Of a stretch of DNA of 64,000 bases, positions 35,555 to 43,859 are shown piece after piece. The DNA is taken from NCBI GenBank assembly GCA_017999645.1, contig JAGNLJ010000002.1, forward strand, positions 1-64,000, given 5' to 3'. A model generated the notes under the pieces. That model was given only the letters and a program-made list of their open reading frames with translations. It was not told the origin of the DNA and ran no database searches. This DNA is from Alphaproteobacteria bacterium (GTDB lineage Bacteria; Pseudomonadota; Alphaproteobacteria; Micavibrionales; Micavibrionaceae). A program made the position numbers and the translations under genes. How positions within the stretch are numbered: the first letter of the stretch is position 1; every line of letters begins with the position of its first letter.

Positions 35555-36193
35555 CTAAAAAAATTTTACGGCTGAAAGAAGCGCCCCAAGCCCGAAAAAC
35601 CCGATAAAAAAGCCCGAAAGCAGGTTGATCTTGTGGATCGACTCTTCGCTGATTTTTACACGGAACAGCGAAACCCAGAACGAAAGCGCGTACCACCAGA
35701 AGAGAGAACCGAGCATGACGCCGCTCAGCAACGGCACTGCTTTTTGCATGTCGCCGCCGCTGTGAAGACCGAAGCCTGCGAAAACCGCGAGAAATGCGAA
35801 GATCGTCGCCGGGTTGGACAGCGTGATGAAAAACGTCGTCACGAAATCCTTCAGCATATTCGCGTTCATTTTCTTCATCGCTTCCGGATCACTGGCGGAC
35901 GGCGGCTTTAATACGATGAAGGCGCCGAGCGCAAGAAGGATGATACCGCCGAACAAACGGATCTCATGCGAATGCACTTCTAAAAACGACATGATGAAAA
36001 CGAGACTGAATGCGCCGACCGCCGCCCAGAGCGTATCGGCCACCGCCGCGCCCGCCCCGGTCGCCAGTCCTGCCATACGCCCGTATTGCAAGGTGGTCTT
36101 GATGCAGAGCAGGCCGACCGGCCCGACCGGCGCCGCGATACAAAGGCCGACCAGGAAACCTTTCAGTAGTAATTCGAGGGTTATCCATTCCAT
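35555..36193 (-). CDS. LysE/RhtB-family amino-acid exporter-like protein
   Basis: A 212-residue polytopic inner-membrane protein of the LysE/RhtB translocator type, with about six helices. Recognisable parts are FLVGLCIAAPVGPVGLLCIK at the N-terminus, GLATGAGAAVADTLWAAVGA in helix 2, and FFITLSNPATIFAFLAVFAG in the middle. The substrate cannot be predicted. It lies between fliX and the flgI promoter and is not a known flagellar gene; it may share a message with fliX, 48 bases downstream. Confidence 0.87.
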   Translation of the reverse strand: MEWITLELLLKGFLVGLCIAAPVGPVGLLCIKTTLQYGRMAGLATGAGAAVADTLWAAVGAFSLVFIMSFLEVHSHEIRLFGGIILLALGAFIVLKPPSASDPEAMKKMNANMLKDFVTTFFITLSNPATIFAFLAVFAGFGLHSGGDMQKAVPLLSGVMLGSLFWWYALSFWVSLFRVKISEESIHKINLLSGFFIGFFGLGALLSAVKFF

Positions 36194-36340
36194 GGGCCGA
36201 GACTATACTGGCAATCCGCGCCGGAAAGAATTGCCGATTGAAGGTGTTACACGATTTTTTTATGAACATTCCTGCCGCTTTCTTATCCCCAGCCCGTTCT
36301 TAAGCCCCTGAAAAATATAAATTTTCCTTCCAGACAAAAT

Positions 36341-36356
36341 TGGCACGGGTTTCGCA
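36341..36356 (+). promoter_or_regulatory. Sigma-54 promoter of the flgI-flgE operon
   Basis: TGGCACGGGTTTCGCA, with GG at 36342-36343 and GC at 36354-36355 separated by ten bases. The -24 block TGGCACG is a full match. Predicted start near 36367, about 47 bases before the flgI ATG. Confidence 0.87.
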
Positions 36357-36413
36357 TGGAGAAACGGGAAGCCGCGGCATTTTTCCGTCCCGGCAATGGA
36401 TAAAGGCACCAGA

Positions 36414-37547
36414 ATGGTCCGCGGAATACATAAAGGGTTGAGGATGATGGTAGCTCTCGGCATGGCCGGCGGGCTGCTTTTTGCCGTTCCGGCCCAGGCT
36501 AAAACATCCCGTATTAAAGACATCGTCAATATCGAGGGCGTCCGTGACAACCAGCTCGTCGGTTACGGTCTCGTCGTCGGCCTTAACGGCTCTGGCGATT
36601 CCCTCAACAGCTCGCCCTTCACCAAGCAGAGCTTGATCGCGATGTTAGAGCGCCTCGGCGTCAGCGTCCGCGATCAGAATTTGAACACCGGCAACGTCGC
36701 CGCCGTTATGGTCACGGCCACGCTTCCGCCCTTCACCAATCAGGGCTCACATATTGATGTAAATATTTCCTCGCTCGGCAACGCCAGCAGCCTGCAAGGC
36801 GGTACGCTTTTGGTCACACCCCTTCTCGCCGCTGACGGACAGGCTTATGCCGTCGCGCAAGGTGAAGTCAGCGTTTCAGGTTTCAGCGCAGGCGGCGATG
36901 CCGCCGAAGTCACACAGAACATCCCGACCGCGGGCCGCATCGCCAGCGGCGGTATCGTCGAGCGCGAGATCGGTTTCAAGCTTGAAGAACTTCAGCAGGT
37001 TCGCCTCGCTCTGAAAAATCCGGATTTCACGACCTCGCGCCGCATCGCGCAGGCGATCAACGGTTTCACGTCTTATACGGTTGCCAAGGCCGAGAATTCA
37101 TCGAGCGTCACCTTGATGCGCCCGTCCGGTTATGACGGCACGATCGTCGACCTCATTACAGACATCGAACAACTGCCCGTGCAGCCCGATCAGCCCGCGC
37201 GCGTTGTTATCAGTGAGCGCTCCGGCGTGATCGTTATGGGTGCGGATGTGCGCATCAGCAATGTCGCCATCGCGCAAGGCAACCTGACAATTAAAGTCAC
37301 CGAAACGCCGCAGGTATCACAGCCCAACCCGTTCTCGGAACTCGGCGAGACGGTTGTTGTTCCGCGCACGGATTTGGAAATCAATCAGTCTCCAGACGCG
37401 AAACTCGCGCTGCTTGAGACAGGCGTGACGCTGCAGGATTTAGTAACGGGCCTTAACCGCCTGGGCATGCAGCCGCGCGACATCATCACAATTCTCCAGG
37501 CCGTAAAAGCAGCCGGTGCGCTGCAAGCTGAAATCGAGGTGATGTGA
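36414..37547 (+). CDS. flgI: Flagellar P-ring protein FlgI
   Basis: Periplasmic P-ring subunit, 377 residues. The signal peptide ends AVPAQA, then RIKDIVNIEGVRDNQLVGYG and LVVGLNGSGD, the family hallmark. Other motifs are FTKQSLIAMLERLGV, VTATLPPFTNQGSHIDVNIS and TDLEINQSPDAKLALLETGV. I chose ATG 36414, preceded by AAAGG seven bases upstream; ATG 36396 lacks a ribosome site. First gene of a long operon through flgE. Confidence 0.96.
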   Translation: MVRGIHKGLRMMVALGMAGGLLFAVPAQAKTSRIKDIVNIEGVRDNQLVGYGLVVGLNGSGDSLNSSPFTKQSLIAMLERLGVSVRDQNLNTGNVAAVMVTATLPPFTNQGSHIDVNISSLGNASSLQGGTLLVTPLLAADGQAYAVAQGEVSVSGFSAGGDAAEVTQNIPTAGRIASGGIVEREIGFKLEELQQVRLALKNPDFTTSRRIAQAINGFTSYTVAKAENSSSVTLMRPSGYDGTIVDLITDIEQLPVQPDQPARVVISERSGVIVMGADVRISNVAIAQGNLTIKVTETPQVSQPNPFSELGETVVVPRTDLEINQSPDAKLALLETGVTLQDLVTGLNRLGMQPRDIITILQAVKAAGALQAEIEVM

Positions 37548-37909
37548 TGAATAACACCTCCCCTTCAGCAACAACCGCCCTGATGAACTACACGCAAGCC
37601 GATCTTTCCATCGCGGCGGAAAAGGCGAAGAGCGCAAAGAGCGCGGCACAACTCGCAAAAGCCGAAGAAACCGCCAAGGAATTCGAAGCGGTGTTCGTCG
37701 CGGAAATGATGAAGCCGATGTTCGAGGGCATTTCCACCGACGGCATGTTCGGCGGCGGCAAGGGCGAAGAAGTCTTTCGCGGCATGTTGCTGCAGGAATA
37801 CGGCAAACTGATGGCGCAGACCAATAGCATCGGCCTCGCCGACCAGGTCAAACAACAAATTATTTTAATGCAGGCACAGGCAGAGAATGGAACGCAGAAT
37901 GCAAACTGA
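37547..37909 (+). CDS. flgJ: Rod-binding protein, FlgJ N-terminal type
   Basis: A 120-residue protein containing only the FlgJ rod-cap domain (AKEFEAVFVAEMMKPMFEGI, then GKGEEVFRGMLLQEYGKLMA and GLADQVKQQI). The C-terminal muramidase domain of enterobacterial FlgJ is absent, as is usual in alphaproteobacteria, so another enzyme such as the slt product or an unlinked SltF must open the wall. The ATG overlaps the flgI stop (TGATG). An Ala/Lys-rich N-terminal part precedes the domain. Confidence 0.87.
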   Translation: MNNTSPSATTALMNYTQADLSIAAEKAKSAKSAAQLAKAEETAKEFEAVFVAEMMKPMFEGISTDGMFGGGKGEEVFRGMLLQEYGKLMAQTNSIGLADQVKQQIILMQAQAENGTQNAN

Positions 37910-38333
37910 CAGGCGCGCTAACCTTCCCGCTAACGCAACCGCCGCCATCCAGAGGCTGATCCAGGTCTCGCAAAAACTCGTTGATCTCAGCGAGCGCGAG
38001 ACGCAGGCCCTCCTGCAACGCGACATGCTGACTTTCGCCATCCTTCAGGATGAAAAAGAATCAATCGCGAACCAGTACACACAGGCGTCGGAGGAATTCC
38101 GCGCGCGCCTCGAGGATTTCAGGAACGTGGAGAAGCCTTTGCTGAACCGCCTTGAACTCCTTCAGAAAAACCTCGCCGAGAAAACGCAAGGCAACAACGT
38201 CATGGTCGCGCAGATCAAGCAGCGCGCCGAGACAGGAACGCAGAAAACACTGCTGATGGCGCAGGAATACGGCCAGCAGAAGCGCGTCCGCATGAACGAC
38301 AACAACGCAAGAAAAGAGAGAGGTGCCGAATGA
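37887..38333 (+). CDS. FlgN-like coiled-coil export chaperone, first copy
   Basis: A 148-residue helical protein with the heptad pattern IQRLIQVSQKLVDLSERETQ and LQDEKESIANQYTQASEEFR, resembling FlgN/FliT-type chaperones that hold hook-junction proteins for type III export. It overlaps the previous gene by 23 bases and the next by ATGA. A second ATG at 37899 may be the true start. The family call rests on architecture and neighbourhood rather than a clear motif. Confidence 0.65.
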   Translation: MERRMQTDRRANLPANATAAIQRLIQVSQKLVDLSERETQALLQRDMLTFAILQDEKESIANQYTQASEEFRARLEDFRNVEKPLLNRLELLQKNLAEKTQGNNVMVAQIKQRAETGTQKTLLMAQEYGQQKRVRMNDNNARKERGAE

Positions 38334-38812
38334 CCACCCCACAAACCTATAAAGACGCGCTGCTCGTCCTGCCGAAAGACCCCAACGCCGCGATGCAGGA
38401 AATGATGAGCACCATCGACGCGCTGCGCAATGTCTACCGCCGCGAGACGGAGGCGTTAGAGGCCGCCGATACAAAGGCTTTTCTTGAAATGCAGTCAGAG
38501 AAACTCCTGATTGCGCGCGCCTATCAGGATGGTATCGGCCAGATTCTCGACCGCAAGGACGAGATGAAAAAATCAAATCCCCTGCTCCGTCGCCGCCTCG
38601 AGGACATGCAGAAGGATTTTGCCGATCTTACGGCCAAGAATATGGACGCACTGAAGCGCATGGGCCGCGTGGCCGAGCGCCTCGGCAACACCATCCGCGT
38701 CGCCGCTAAAGACGCCGCCGTGCGTAGCCGCACCTACAGCTACGGCGAGACCGGCAGTATTAAAGGAAGCGAGAGAAAGTCCGTTTCAATGGGAGTTAGC
38801 GAAACCGCGTAA
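38330..38812 (+). CDS. FlgN-like coiled-coil export chaperone, second copy
   Basis: A 160-residue, largely helical protein. The segment RNVYRRETEALEAADTKAFL followed by EMQSEKLLIARAYQDGIGQI mirrors the ERETQALLQRDMLTFAILQ part of its upstream neighbour, which suggests two related chaperones in tandem. ATGA overlap with the first copy. The C-terminus is basic and serine-rich, unlike the first copy. Clients would be expected among FlgK/FlgL-type proteins, not encoded in this window; that is inference. Confidence 0.62.
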   Translation: MTTPQTYKDALLVLPKDPNAAMQEMMSTIDALRNVYRRETEALEAADTKAFLEMQSEKLLIARAYQDGIGQILDRKDEMKKSNPLLRRRLEDMQKDFADLTAKNMDALKRMGRVAERLGNTIRVAAKDAAVRSRTYSYGETGSIKGSERKSVSMGVSETA

Positions 38813-38829
38813 CTGCGAAAGAAGCATGA

Positions 38830-40347
38830 ATGGATATTAGTAACTTTTTCACTGTTCAGGCTCCGCGCGAGGAGCAAAAAATTTCCGGAGGCAACACCTC
38901 CGGCAGCTCAGTCATGCCTGCGGATGTGAGCTTCCTTGATTTTATCCTGGCCCGGCTGGCTGAAGAAAATCCTGAAACGCCGAAGCCGGAAGAACATAAA
39001 CTTCTCTCCTCCGACAATCCCGTTCTTGATTCCGACATCAATATCGCCGAACTGATCGCTGACAACCCGGAAATCCGCGAGCAGATCGAAGCCTGGTCGT
39101 TAGATCCGAACATGAAACTCTCGGAAGCGCTCGCCCTCAATCAAAAGGCGCTCGATGATGCGCTCGCTCCTGTCACGGATGGCATTATCACCACCGCCAA
39201 TGTCGAGGCCGGTTCGCCGCGCCTGATGCAGGCGCTCTTGATCGATGCGCAGGCGGAAGCAAAAACCAACAATACCGTGATGGCGAAACTGAAGGCCATT
39301 CTCGCTAAACTCGATAAGCTCACAGCCGAGCCTGAAACGGGCGGCCTTGTTCTTACAAACCTGACGCCGGAGCAGATCACCGACCTCAAGGCGAAAATCG
39401 AGGCTTTGCTCAACCAGGATGTCGATGCCGCGCTCACCGAAGAACAAAAGCGCAAGGCGCTGGACGGTATTTATCTAGGCCTGATCAAATTGCTGGCGCC
39501 GGACGAGCAATCGCGCGCCGCGACATTGCAGGCTGCTGTTGCAAAAAAGCAGGAAGAGCAGAATACGCAACTGAATAACCTCGCGCGCCCTGCCCCGAAA
39601 AAAGGCGAAGCGCCTGCCGTGGGCCAATCGCCGTGGTCCGACGCCGCGCCGGAAGAAGGCTATACACGCGCTGCGCCGCAGAACCAGTTCGCCAATACGC
39701 TGAAAGATTTCTCGAATAAAAAAGGCGGCACTGAAATGCCCGCAACACCCGGCGTGAAACCGGATCTCAGCGCGCTGCAGGGCTGGCCATTTACATTGAG
39801 CGGTTCAATCTTCTCGCCGACGATGCTGCCTTACGATGAATATGGCGCGCCGGTTCCGCTTCCCGCCGTTACCAGCCTCGGCACGCTGACAAATCTGGTT
39901 ACGCAGGCACATACGGCCTCACAGCCGCACCCGGCTGTCCAGGTTGTCGCCGCGACGATTTCCAAGGCTGCCGCCAACGGCGAGACGAAAAATATCACCC
40001 TGCAGCTCGAGCCGCCGGAACTTGGCCGCGTCGAAGTACGCATGGCTTTCAGCAAAGATAAAACGGTGAAGGCAATCGTCGTTGCCGAAAAACCGGAAAC
40101 GCATTTGCTGCTCCAGCGCGACGGTCACCTGTTAGAGCGCGCGCTGTTCGATTCCGGCCTTGATGCAGGCGGCTCGTCGCTGAGCTTCGAGCTTGCACAT
40201 GAAGGCTATGACTTTAACGGGCGCGGCGGCGACGGCCATGGCGGCTATGCGCGCAACGAAGGCGCACCCGAAGAAATTATTGAATCAACCATGACATGGC
40301 GCGTGGACCCGGAAACCGGGCACATGCGCTACAGCATCCTGGCTTAA
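38830..40347 (+). CDS. fliK: Flagellar hook-length control protein FliK
   Basis: The hook-length ruler and substrate-specificity switch, 505 residues. The N-terminal two thirds is low in conservation (Ala/Glu/Lys/Pro-rich). The C-terminal Flg_hook domain is clear: NITLQLEPPELGRVEVRMAF, KAIVVAEKPETHLLLQRDGH and LLERALFDSGLDAGGSSLSF. It lies between the FlgN-like genes and flgD, the usual place for fliK. Its 3' end is 11 bases before the flgD ATG. Confidence 0.93.
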   Translation: MDISNFFTVQAPREEQKISGGNTSGSSVMPADVSFLDFILARLAEENPETPKPEEHKLLSSDNPVLDSDINIAELIADNPEIREQIEAWSLDPNMKLSEALALNQKALDDALAPVTDGIITTANVEAGSPRLMQALLIDAQAEAKTNNTVMAKLKAILAKLDKLTAEPETGGLVLTNLTPEQITDLKAKIEALLNQDVDAALTEEQKRKALDGIYLGLIKLLAPDEQSRAATLQAAVAKKQEEQNTQLNNLARPAPKKGEAPAVGQSPWSDAAPEEGYTRAAPQNQFANTLKDFSNKKGGTEMPATPGVKPDLSALQGWPFTLSGSIFSPTMLPYDEYGAPVPLPAVTSLGTLTNLVTQAHTASQPHPAVQVVAATISKAAANGETKNITLQLEPPELGRVEVRMAFSKDKTVKAIVVAEKPETHLLLQRDGHLLERALFDSGLDAGGSSLSFELAHEGYDFNGRGGDGHGGYARNEGAPEEIIESTMTWRVDPETGHMRYSILA

Positions 40348-40358
40348 GGAGAACGGCA

Positions 40359-41474
40359 ATGGCTATTAACCCGGTATCGATCAACACGGCCCTCGACCAG
40401 CAATCGAAAACCGACGCCGCGAGCACGCAGCTTTCGCGCGACTTCAACGACTTCCTGATCCTGCTGACGACGCAGCTTCAGAACCAGGATCCGCTCTCGC
40501 CGATGGATACGACTGAATTCACGAACCAGCTCGTAGCGTTCGCGGGCGTCGAACAGCAGATCAACACCAACCAGAAACTCGATAGCCTCGTGTCTCTCAG
40601 CCTCGGCCAGTCGCTGGGCTCGGCACAAAGCTATGTCGGCAAGCAGATCAGCTATATCAGCTCTGAATTCAACCACACCGGCGTGCCGTCCAAGATCAAA
40701 TACTCGCTCGGTGCCGAAGCGGTCACGTCGAAACTCAGCATCTATGATGAGGGCGGCAAAGTCGTTTACTCGGTCGAAGCCGGAAAATCGGCGGGCGTTC
40801 ATGATTTCATCTGGGACGGCTCCCTCAATTCAGGCGGCAAGGCCGAGCCTGGAACCTACGAAGTCAAAGTCGACGCGCTCGATATCAACGGCGAACCTGT
40901 CCAGGCAACATCGGTTGTCTCCGGCCTCGTTCGCGGAACCGAAGCGCAGAACGGCCAGATTTACCTGCTGGTCGGCGACCGCGCCGTTGCGCTCAGCAAC
41001 GTTCTCAATACCGGCGAAACCGGCATGGGCAACAACAACAGCGACGGCCTGACGATGGCGCTTAATTATGTCGGCCTCGACGTCACATATAATGACAACG
41101 AAGTCGTCTATAGCGGCTCGGGCAACGTAAACGTCAACTACACGCTTAAAAATACCGCCGCGCAATCGCAGGTCATCGTCAAGGACAGCCAGGGCAACAT
41201 CGTTTATAGCGCCAATGCATCCAAAGCCAAGGGATCGCACACGCTGGCATGGAACGGCCGCTTCAATGACGGCACGCAGGCGCCTGCAGGCGAATACACA
41301 ATCACCATCGACGCTATTGATGCCAGCGACAACCGCATCGATACGCAGGTCGTCGGCGCGGGCCGCGTGACCGGCGTCGAAACGGACAACGGCGATATTT
41401 ATCTCGTCGTCAACGGCGAGAGCATTCTTCTGATGGATATCCTCAGCGCCAACGTACCGCCGGAGCCAGCATGA
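40359..41474 (+). CDS. flgD: Hook-cap scaffolding protein FlgD with duplicated C-terminal unit
   Basis: Scaffold that caps the growing hook. Residues 1-90 hold the conserved FlgD N-terminus (FNDFLILLTTQLQNQDPLSP, MDTTEFTNQLVAFAGVEQQI). At 371 residues it is about 1.6 times the usual length because the C-terminal Tudor/Ig-like cap unit occurs twice: YVGKQISYISSEF...FIWDGSLNSGGKAEPGTYEV...GQIYLLVGDRAVALSNVL, then YVGLDVTYNDNEV...LAWNGRFNDGTQAPAGEYTI...GDIYLVVNGESILLMDIL. The copies are clearly diverged. AAGGAG sits eight bases before ATG 40359; the longer open frame overlaps fliK and is not used. Confidence 0.95.
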   Translation: MAINPVSINTALDQQSKTDAASTQLSRDFNDFLILLTTQLQNQDPLSPMDTTEFTNQLVAFAGVEQQINTNQKLDSLVSLSLGQSLGSAQSYVGKQISYISSEFNHTGVPSKIKYSLGAEAVTSKLSIYDEGGKVVYSVEAGKSAGVHDFIWDGSLNSGGKAEPGTYEVKVDALDINGEPVQATSVVSGLVRGTEAQNGQIYLLVGDRAVALSNVLNTGETGMGNNNSDGLTMALNYVGLDVTYNDNEVVYSGSGNVNVNYTLKNTAAQSQVIVKDSQGNIVYSANASKAKGSHTLAWNGRFNDGTQAPAGEYTITIDAIDASDNRIDTQVVGAGRVTGVETDNGDIYLVVNGESILLMDILSANVPPEPA

Positions 41475-41523
41475 TTTTTTTCATCAACCAGTTTTTTAAT
41501 TTTAAACATAAAGGAGACTAACC

Positions 41524-43272
41524 ATGGGACTTTTTGGATCATTATTTACAGGCGTGTCGGCGCTCTTTGCACAGTCGCAAAGCACGGCGATCATCTCGAA
41601 CAACATCGCAAACGTGAACACGACAGGCTTCAAACGTTCCGAAGCCGCTTTCAACAGCCTCGTGACGACGGAAAGCCGTCTCGCACGTTACTCGCCGGGT
41701 ACGGTTTCCGTTAACCGCATCCAGCGCGTCGACGCCCAGGGCTCCATTCAGCAGACCTCGTCCGGAACCGACGGCTCGATCGCCGGTAACGGTTTCTTCC
41801 CGGTCAAGCGTTCGACAGACTCCAGCCAGCCATTCCTCTACACACGCGCCGGCCAATTCAGTGAAGACGCGCAAGGCCTGCTCCGCAATGCTTCGGGCTT
41901 CGTGCTTTATGCATGGCCGATCGATACCGACGGTAACCTGCCCGCCAACCAGGGAGACCTGACTTCGCTCGTACAGGCGGACGTTGCGTTTCTCGGCGGA
42001 CTGACCCGTCCGACGACCTCGGCGGAACTGGCGATTAACCTTAACGCCAGTCAGGAAAGAACGACCTATACCGACCTCGGCGCAGGCCCCTCGCCCGCAC
42101 CACAGGGTGTCAGCGCCGACGGCGCCGCGCACTTCACACGCGGCCTGACGGTGTTCGACTCTCTCGGCGGCTCGCAAACGCTGACGCTGGAATTCCACCA
42201 TGTCTACCCGCCGACGGTTGTATCGATTTCCAACACCTCGGTCATTCTTGACCGCGATACGGACCTTGCGCTTATCCCCGGCATTGCGGACGGCGACCGT
42301 TTCACCCTCGACAACGTCACAAGCGGCACCGGTCCGTTCATCTTTGAATACGACAATAATGCGGCAGTCGGCGGCGGCGCCGTCGGCTACCAGACGGTTG
42401 GCGAACTGATTGATGCTATCAACACCAACTTCCCTGGCGAAATCGAGGCACGCATCAATGAAGACGGTGAGTTGATCATCGAAAGCGTCAATCGCGCGGA
42501 TACGATCTCGCTGACTAACACGGTCGGTACACCACTGACGGATCTGGCAATGAGCGATGTCGGCGCGGCCCTTACCGCTCCGAACATGCCGCCCGGCAAC
42601 ACCGATAACGTCCTGTCGAACAGCGAAGAAATCTTCCCTGATTTCCAGGACCTCACCACGGCCAACACGCAGGGCTGGTGGCAGGTCGTGGTTCGCCACC
42701 CGAACGGCAGCCAGATCACCCGCGGCCTCCTGAACTTCGACAGCGACGGTTCTCTGAACGCCACGGCGGACGCCAACGGCGATGTCGACATCCAAATCCC
42801 GGACGTCAACTGGGGCAACGGCTCGGGCCTGCAAACGATCGGCATCGACGTTTCGCGCTTCAGCCAGTTCACCGGTAACTTCGACGTCATCTTCTCTGAC
42901 CAGAACGGCGCTGAGCTCGGCCTCCGGACCGGCGTGGAACTGACCCGCGAAGGACGCATTGTCGCGCGGTTCTCGAACGGCGCATCAGCGGACCTTTACC
43001 AGATCCCGCTGATTACCTTCGCAAACGAAAGCGGCCTGACCGAAGTTTCGGGAACGGCGTATTCAGAGTCCGAAGAATCAGGCGAAGAAAACCTACGCGA
43101 AGCCGGAAGCGGCGGCGCCGGTTTCGTCGAGCCCTCGACACTGGAAGCTTCCAACGTCGACCTCGCGGACGAATTCGCAAGGCTGATCATCTCGCAGCGC
43201 GCCTTCGGTGCCGCGACGAAAGTGATCACCACGGTCGACCAGATGACGGAGGATTTGTTACGTCTCAGGTAA
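41524..43272 (+). CDS. flgE: Flagellar hook protein FlgE
   Basis: Hook subunit, 582 residues. Axial N-terminus GLFGSLFTGVSALFAQSQST then SNNIANVNTTGFKRSEAAFN; C-terminus VDLADEFARLIISQRAFGAA followed by KVITTVDQMTEDLLRLR. The large variable middle is surface domain. Length is comparable with Caulobacter FlgE. AAGGAGACT precedes the ATG. Last gene of the flgI operon; a palindromic repeat follows eight bases after the stop. Confidence 0.96.
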   Translation: MGLFGSLFTGVSALFAQSQSTAIISNNIANVNTTGFKRSEAAFNSLVTTESRLARYSPGTVSVNRIQRVDAQGSIQQTSSGTDGSIAGNGFFPVKRSTDSSQPFLYTRAGQFSEDAQGLLRNASGFVLYAWPIDTDGNLPANQGDLTSLVQADVAFLGGLTRPTTSAELAINLNASQERTTYTDLGAGPSPAPQGVSADGAAHFTRGLTVFDSLGGSQTLTLEFHHVYPPTVVSISNTSVILDRDTDLALIPGIADGDRFTLDNVTSGTGPFIFEYDNNAAVGGGAVGYQTVGELIDAINTNFPGEIEARINEDGELIIESVNRADTISLTNTVGTPLTDLAMSDVGAALTAPNMPPGNTDNVLSNSEEIFPDFQDLTTANTQGWWQVVVRHPNGSQITRGLLNFDSDGSLNATADANGDVDIQIPDVNWGNGSGLQTIGIDVSRFSQFTGNFDVIFSDQNGAELGLRTGVELTREGRIVARFSNGASADLYQIPLITFANESGLTEVSGTAYSESEESGEENLREAGSGGAGFVEPSTLEASNVDLADEFARLIISQRAFGAATKVITTVDQMTEDLLRLR

Positions 43273-43279
43273 CAAATCC

Positions 43280-43352
43280 GTAGTCACCCCGGCGAAAGCC
43301 GGGGTCTCGTGAAATAACGGAATAAGATCCCGGCTTTCGCCGGGATGACTAC
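43280..43352. repeat. Palindromic repeat with two hairpins after flgE
   Basis: GTAGTCACCCCGGCGAAAGC opens the element and CTTTCGCCGGGATGACTAC closes it; the two ends are inverted copies. Each half can also fold alone (CCCCGGCGAAAGCCGGGG; CCCGGCTTTCGCCGGG). It belongs with the GTCATCCCC repeats and may end or stabilise the flgE message. Confidence 0.8.
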
Positions 43353-43369
43353 AGAAGGAATAAGAATTC

Positions 43370-43558
43370 GGGGCCCAGGACCTCAGGGTATGCTACCCGG
43401 CATTCCCTAACCCCCTGGGAGTTTTGGGCCCCGGGTACCTGCTGCGGAAGGCGAATCCAGGAGGGGTTCGACGGCCTCAGCCGGGCGCACCGGACCAAGC
43501 CCAGCCACCCTTACCCCGGTGGATGAACCCAACCGTCTGGTGCGCCCCCCTTCTTTTC
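43370..43558 (+). ncRNA. Candidate structured noncoding RNA between flgE and flagellin
   Basis: About 190 GC-rich bases with no convincing open frame. GGGGCCCA (43370-43377) pairs with TGGGCCCC (43425-43432), enclosing the hairpin GGGTATGCTACCC (43386-43398). CGGC/GCCG closes a four-base loop at 43472-43483. GGGCGCACCGGAC (43483-43495) pairs over 13 positions with GTCTGGTGCGCCC (43535-43547), with an inner CCACC/GGTGG (43505-43509, 43518-43522), and CCCTTCTTTT follows, resembling a terminator. I compared it by eye with tRNA, tmRNA, SRP RNA and 6S RNA and found no match. It could be a small RNA, or the 5' leader region of flagellin. Orientation is inferred from the T-rich end. Confidence 0.5.
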
Positions 43559-43859
43559 TCCTATATATAAGCCGCCTGCTTTTTTGCTTTCCCCGTGCAA
43601 ACGGGGACCTTTCCTGCTTTTGTTAAGACCCCCGCTTTTGCGGGGGAAGCACTGTAGAATGGGCTTAAATCATCCACAGTCCTTATGGCAAAAAACGCCA
43701 ATATTCTTGCCTGGCGTTCAAAAACCCCTGAAAATCAATCGTTAGTTTATAAAAAGGGCGTTAACGCTCCCTTCATTTTTATGGTATATTCTAATAAAAT
43801 ACGGTCGAAGTATTCGGCCTATGCAGGACGCATAAGTAAACCTAGGAAAGGAAACTAAA
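43559..43859 (+). promoter_or_regulatory. Flagellin upstream region
   Basis: Holds two hairpins, CCCCGT/ACGGGG (43591-43606) and CCCCCGC/GCGGGGG (43629-43646), then an AT-rich stretch with the palindrome GCGTTAACGC (43758-43767) inside AAGGGCGTTAACGCTCCCTT, and a -10-like TATATT near 43784-43789. A GG-N10-GC pair at 43604-43617 lacks the CAC of the -24 block, so I do not call a sigma-54 promoter. AAAGGA precedes the flagellin ATG. FlbT would be expected to act on this leader. Confidence 0.45.

Noticed and set aside
41542..42834. A 430-codon minus-strand open frame opposite flgE
   Set aside because: Shadow of flgE, no ribosome site and no recognisable product.
43461..43490. GGGGTTCGACGGCC as a tRNA or tmRNA T-loop
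   Set aside because: No cloverleaf can be drawn around it, the adjacent stem is 13 pairs long, and no SsrA tag frame is present nearby.
43604..43617. Sigma-54 promoter for flagellin (GG-N10-GC)
   Set aside because: The -24 block reads GGGACC instead of TGGCAC and the site is about 240 bases from the ATG.
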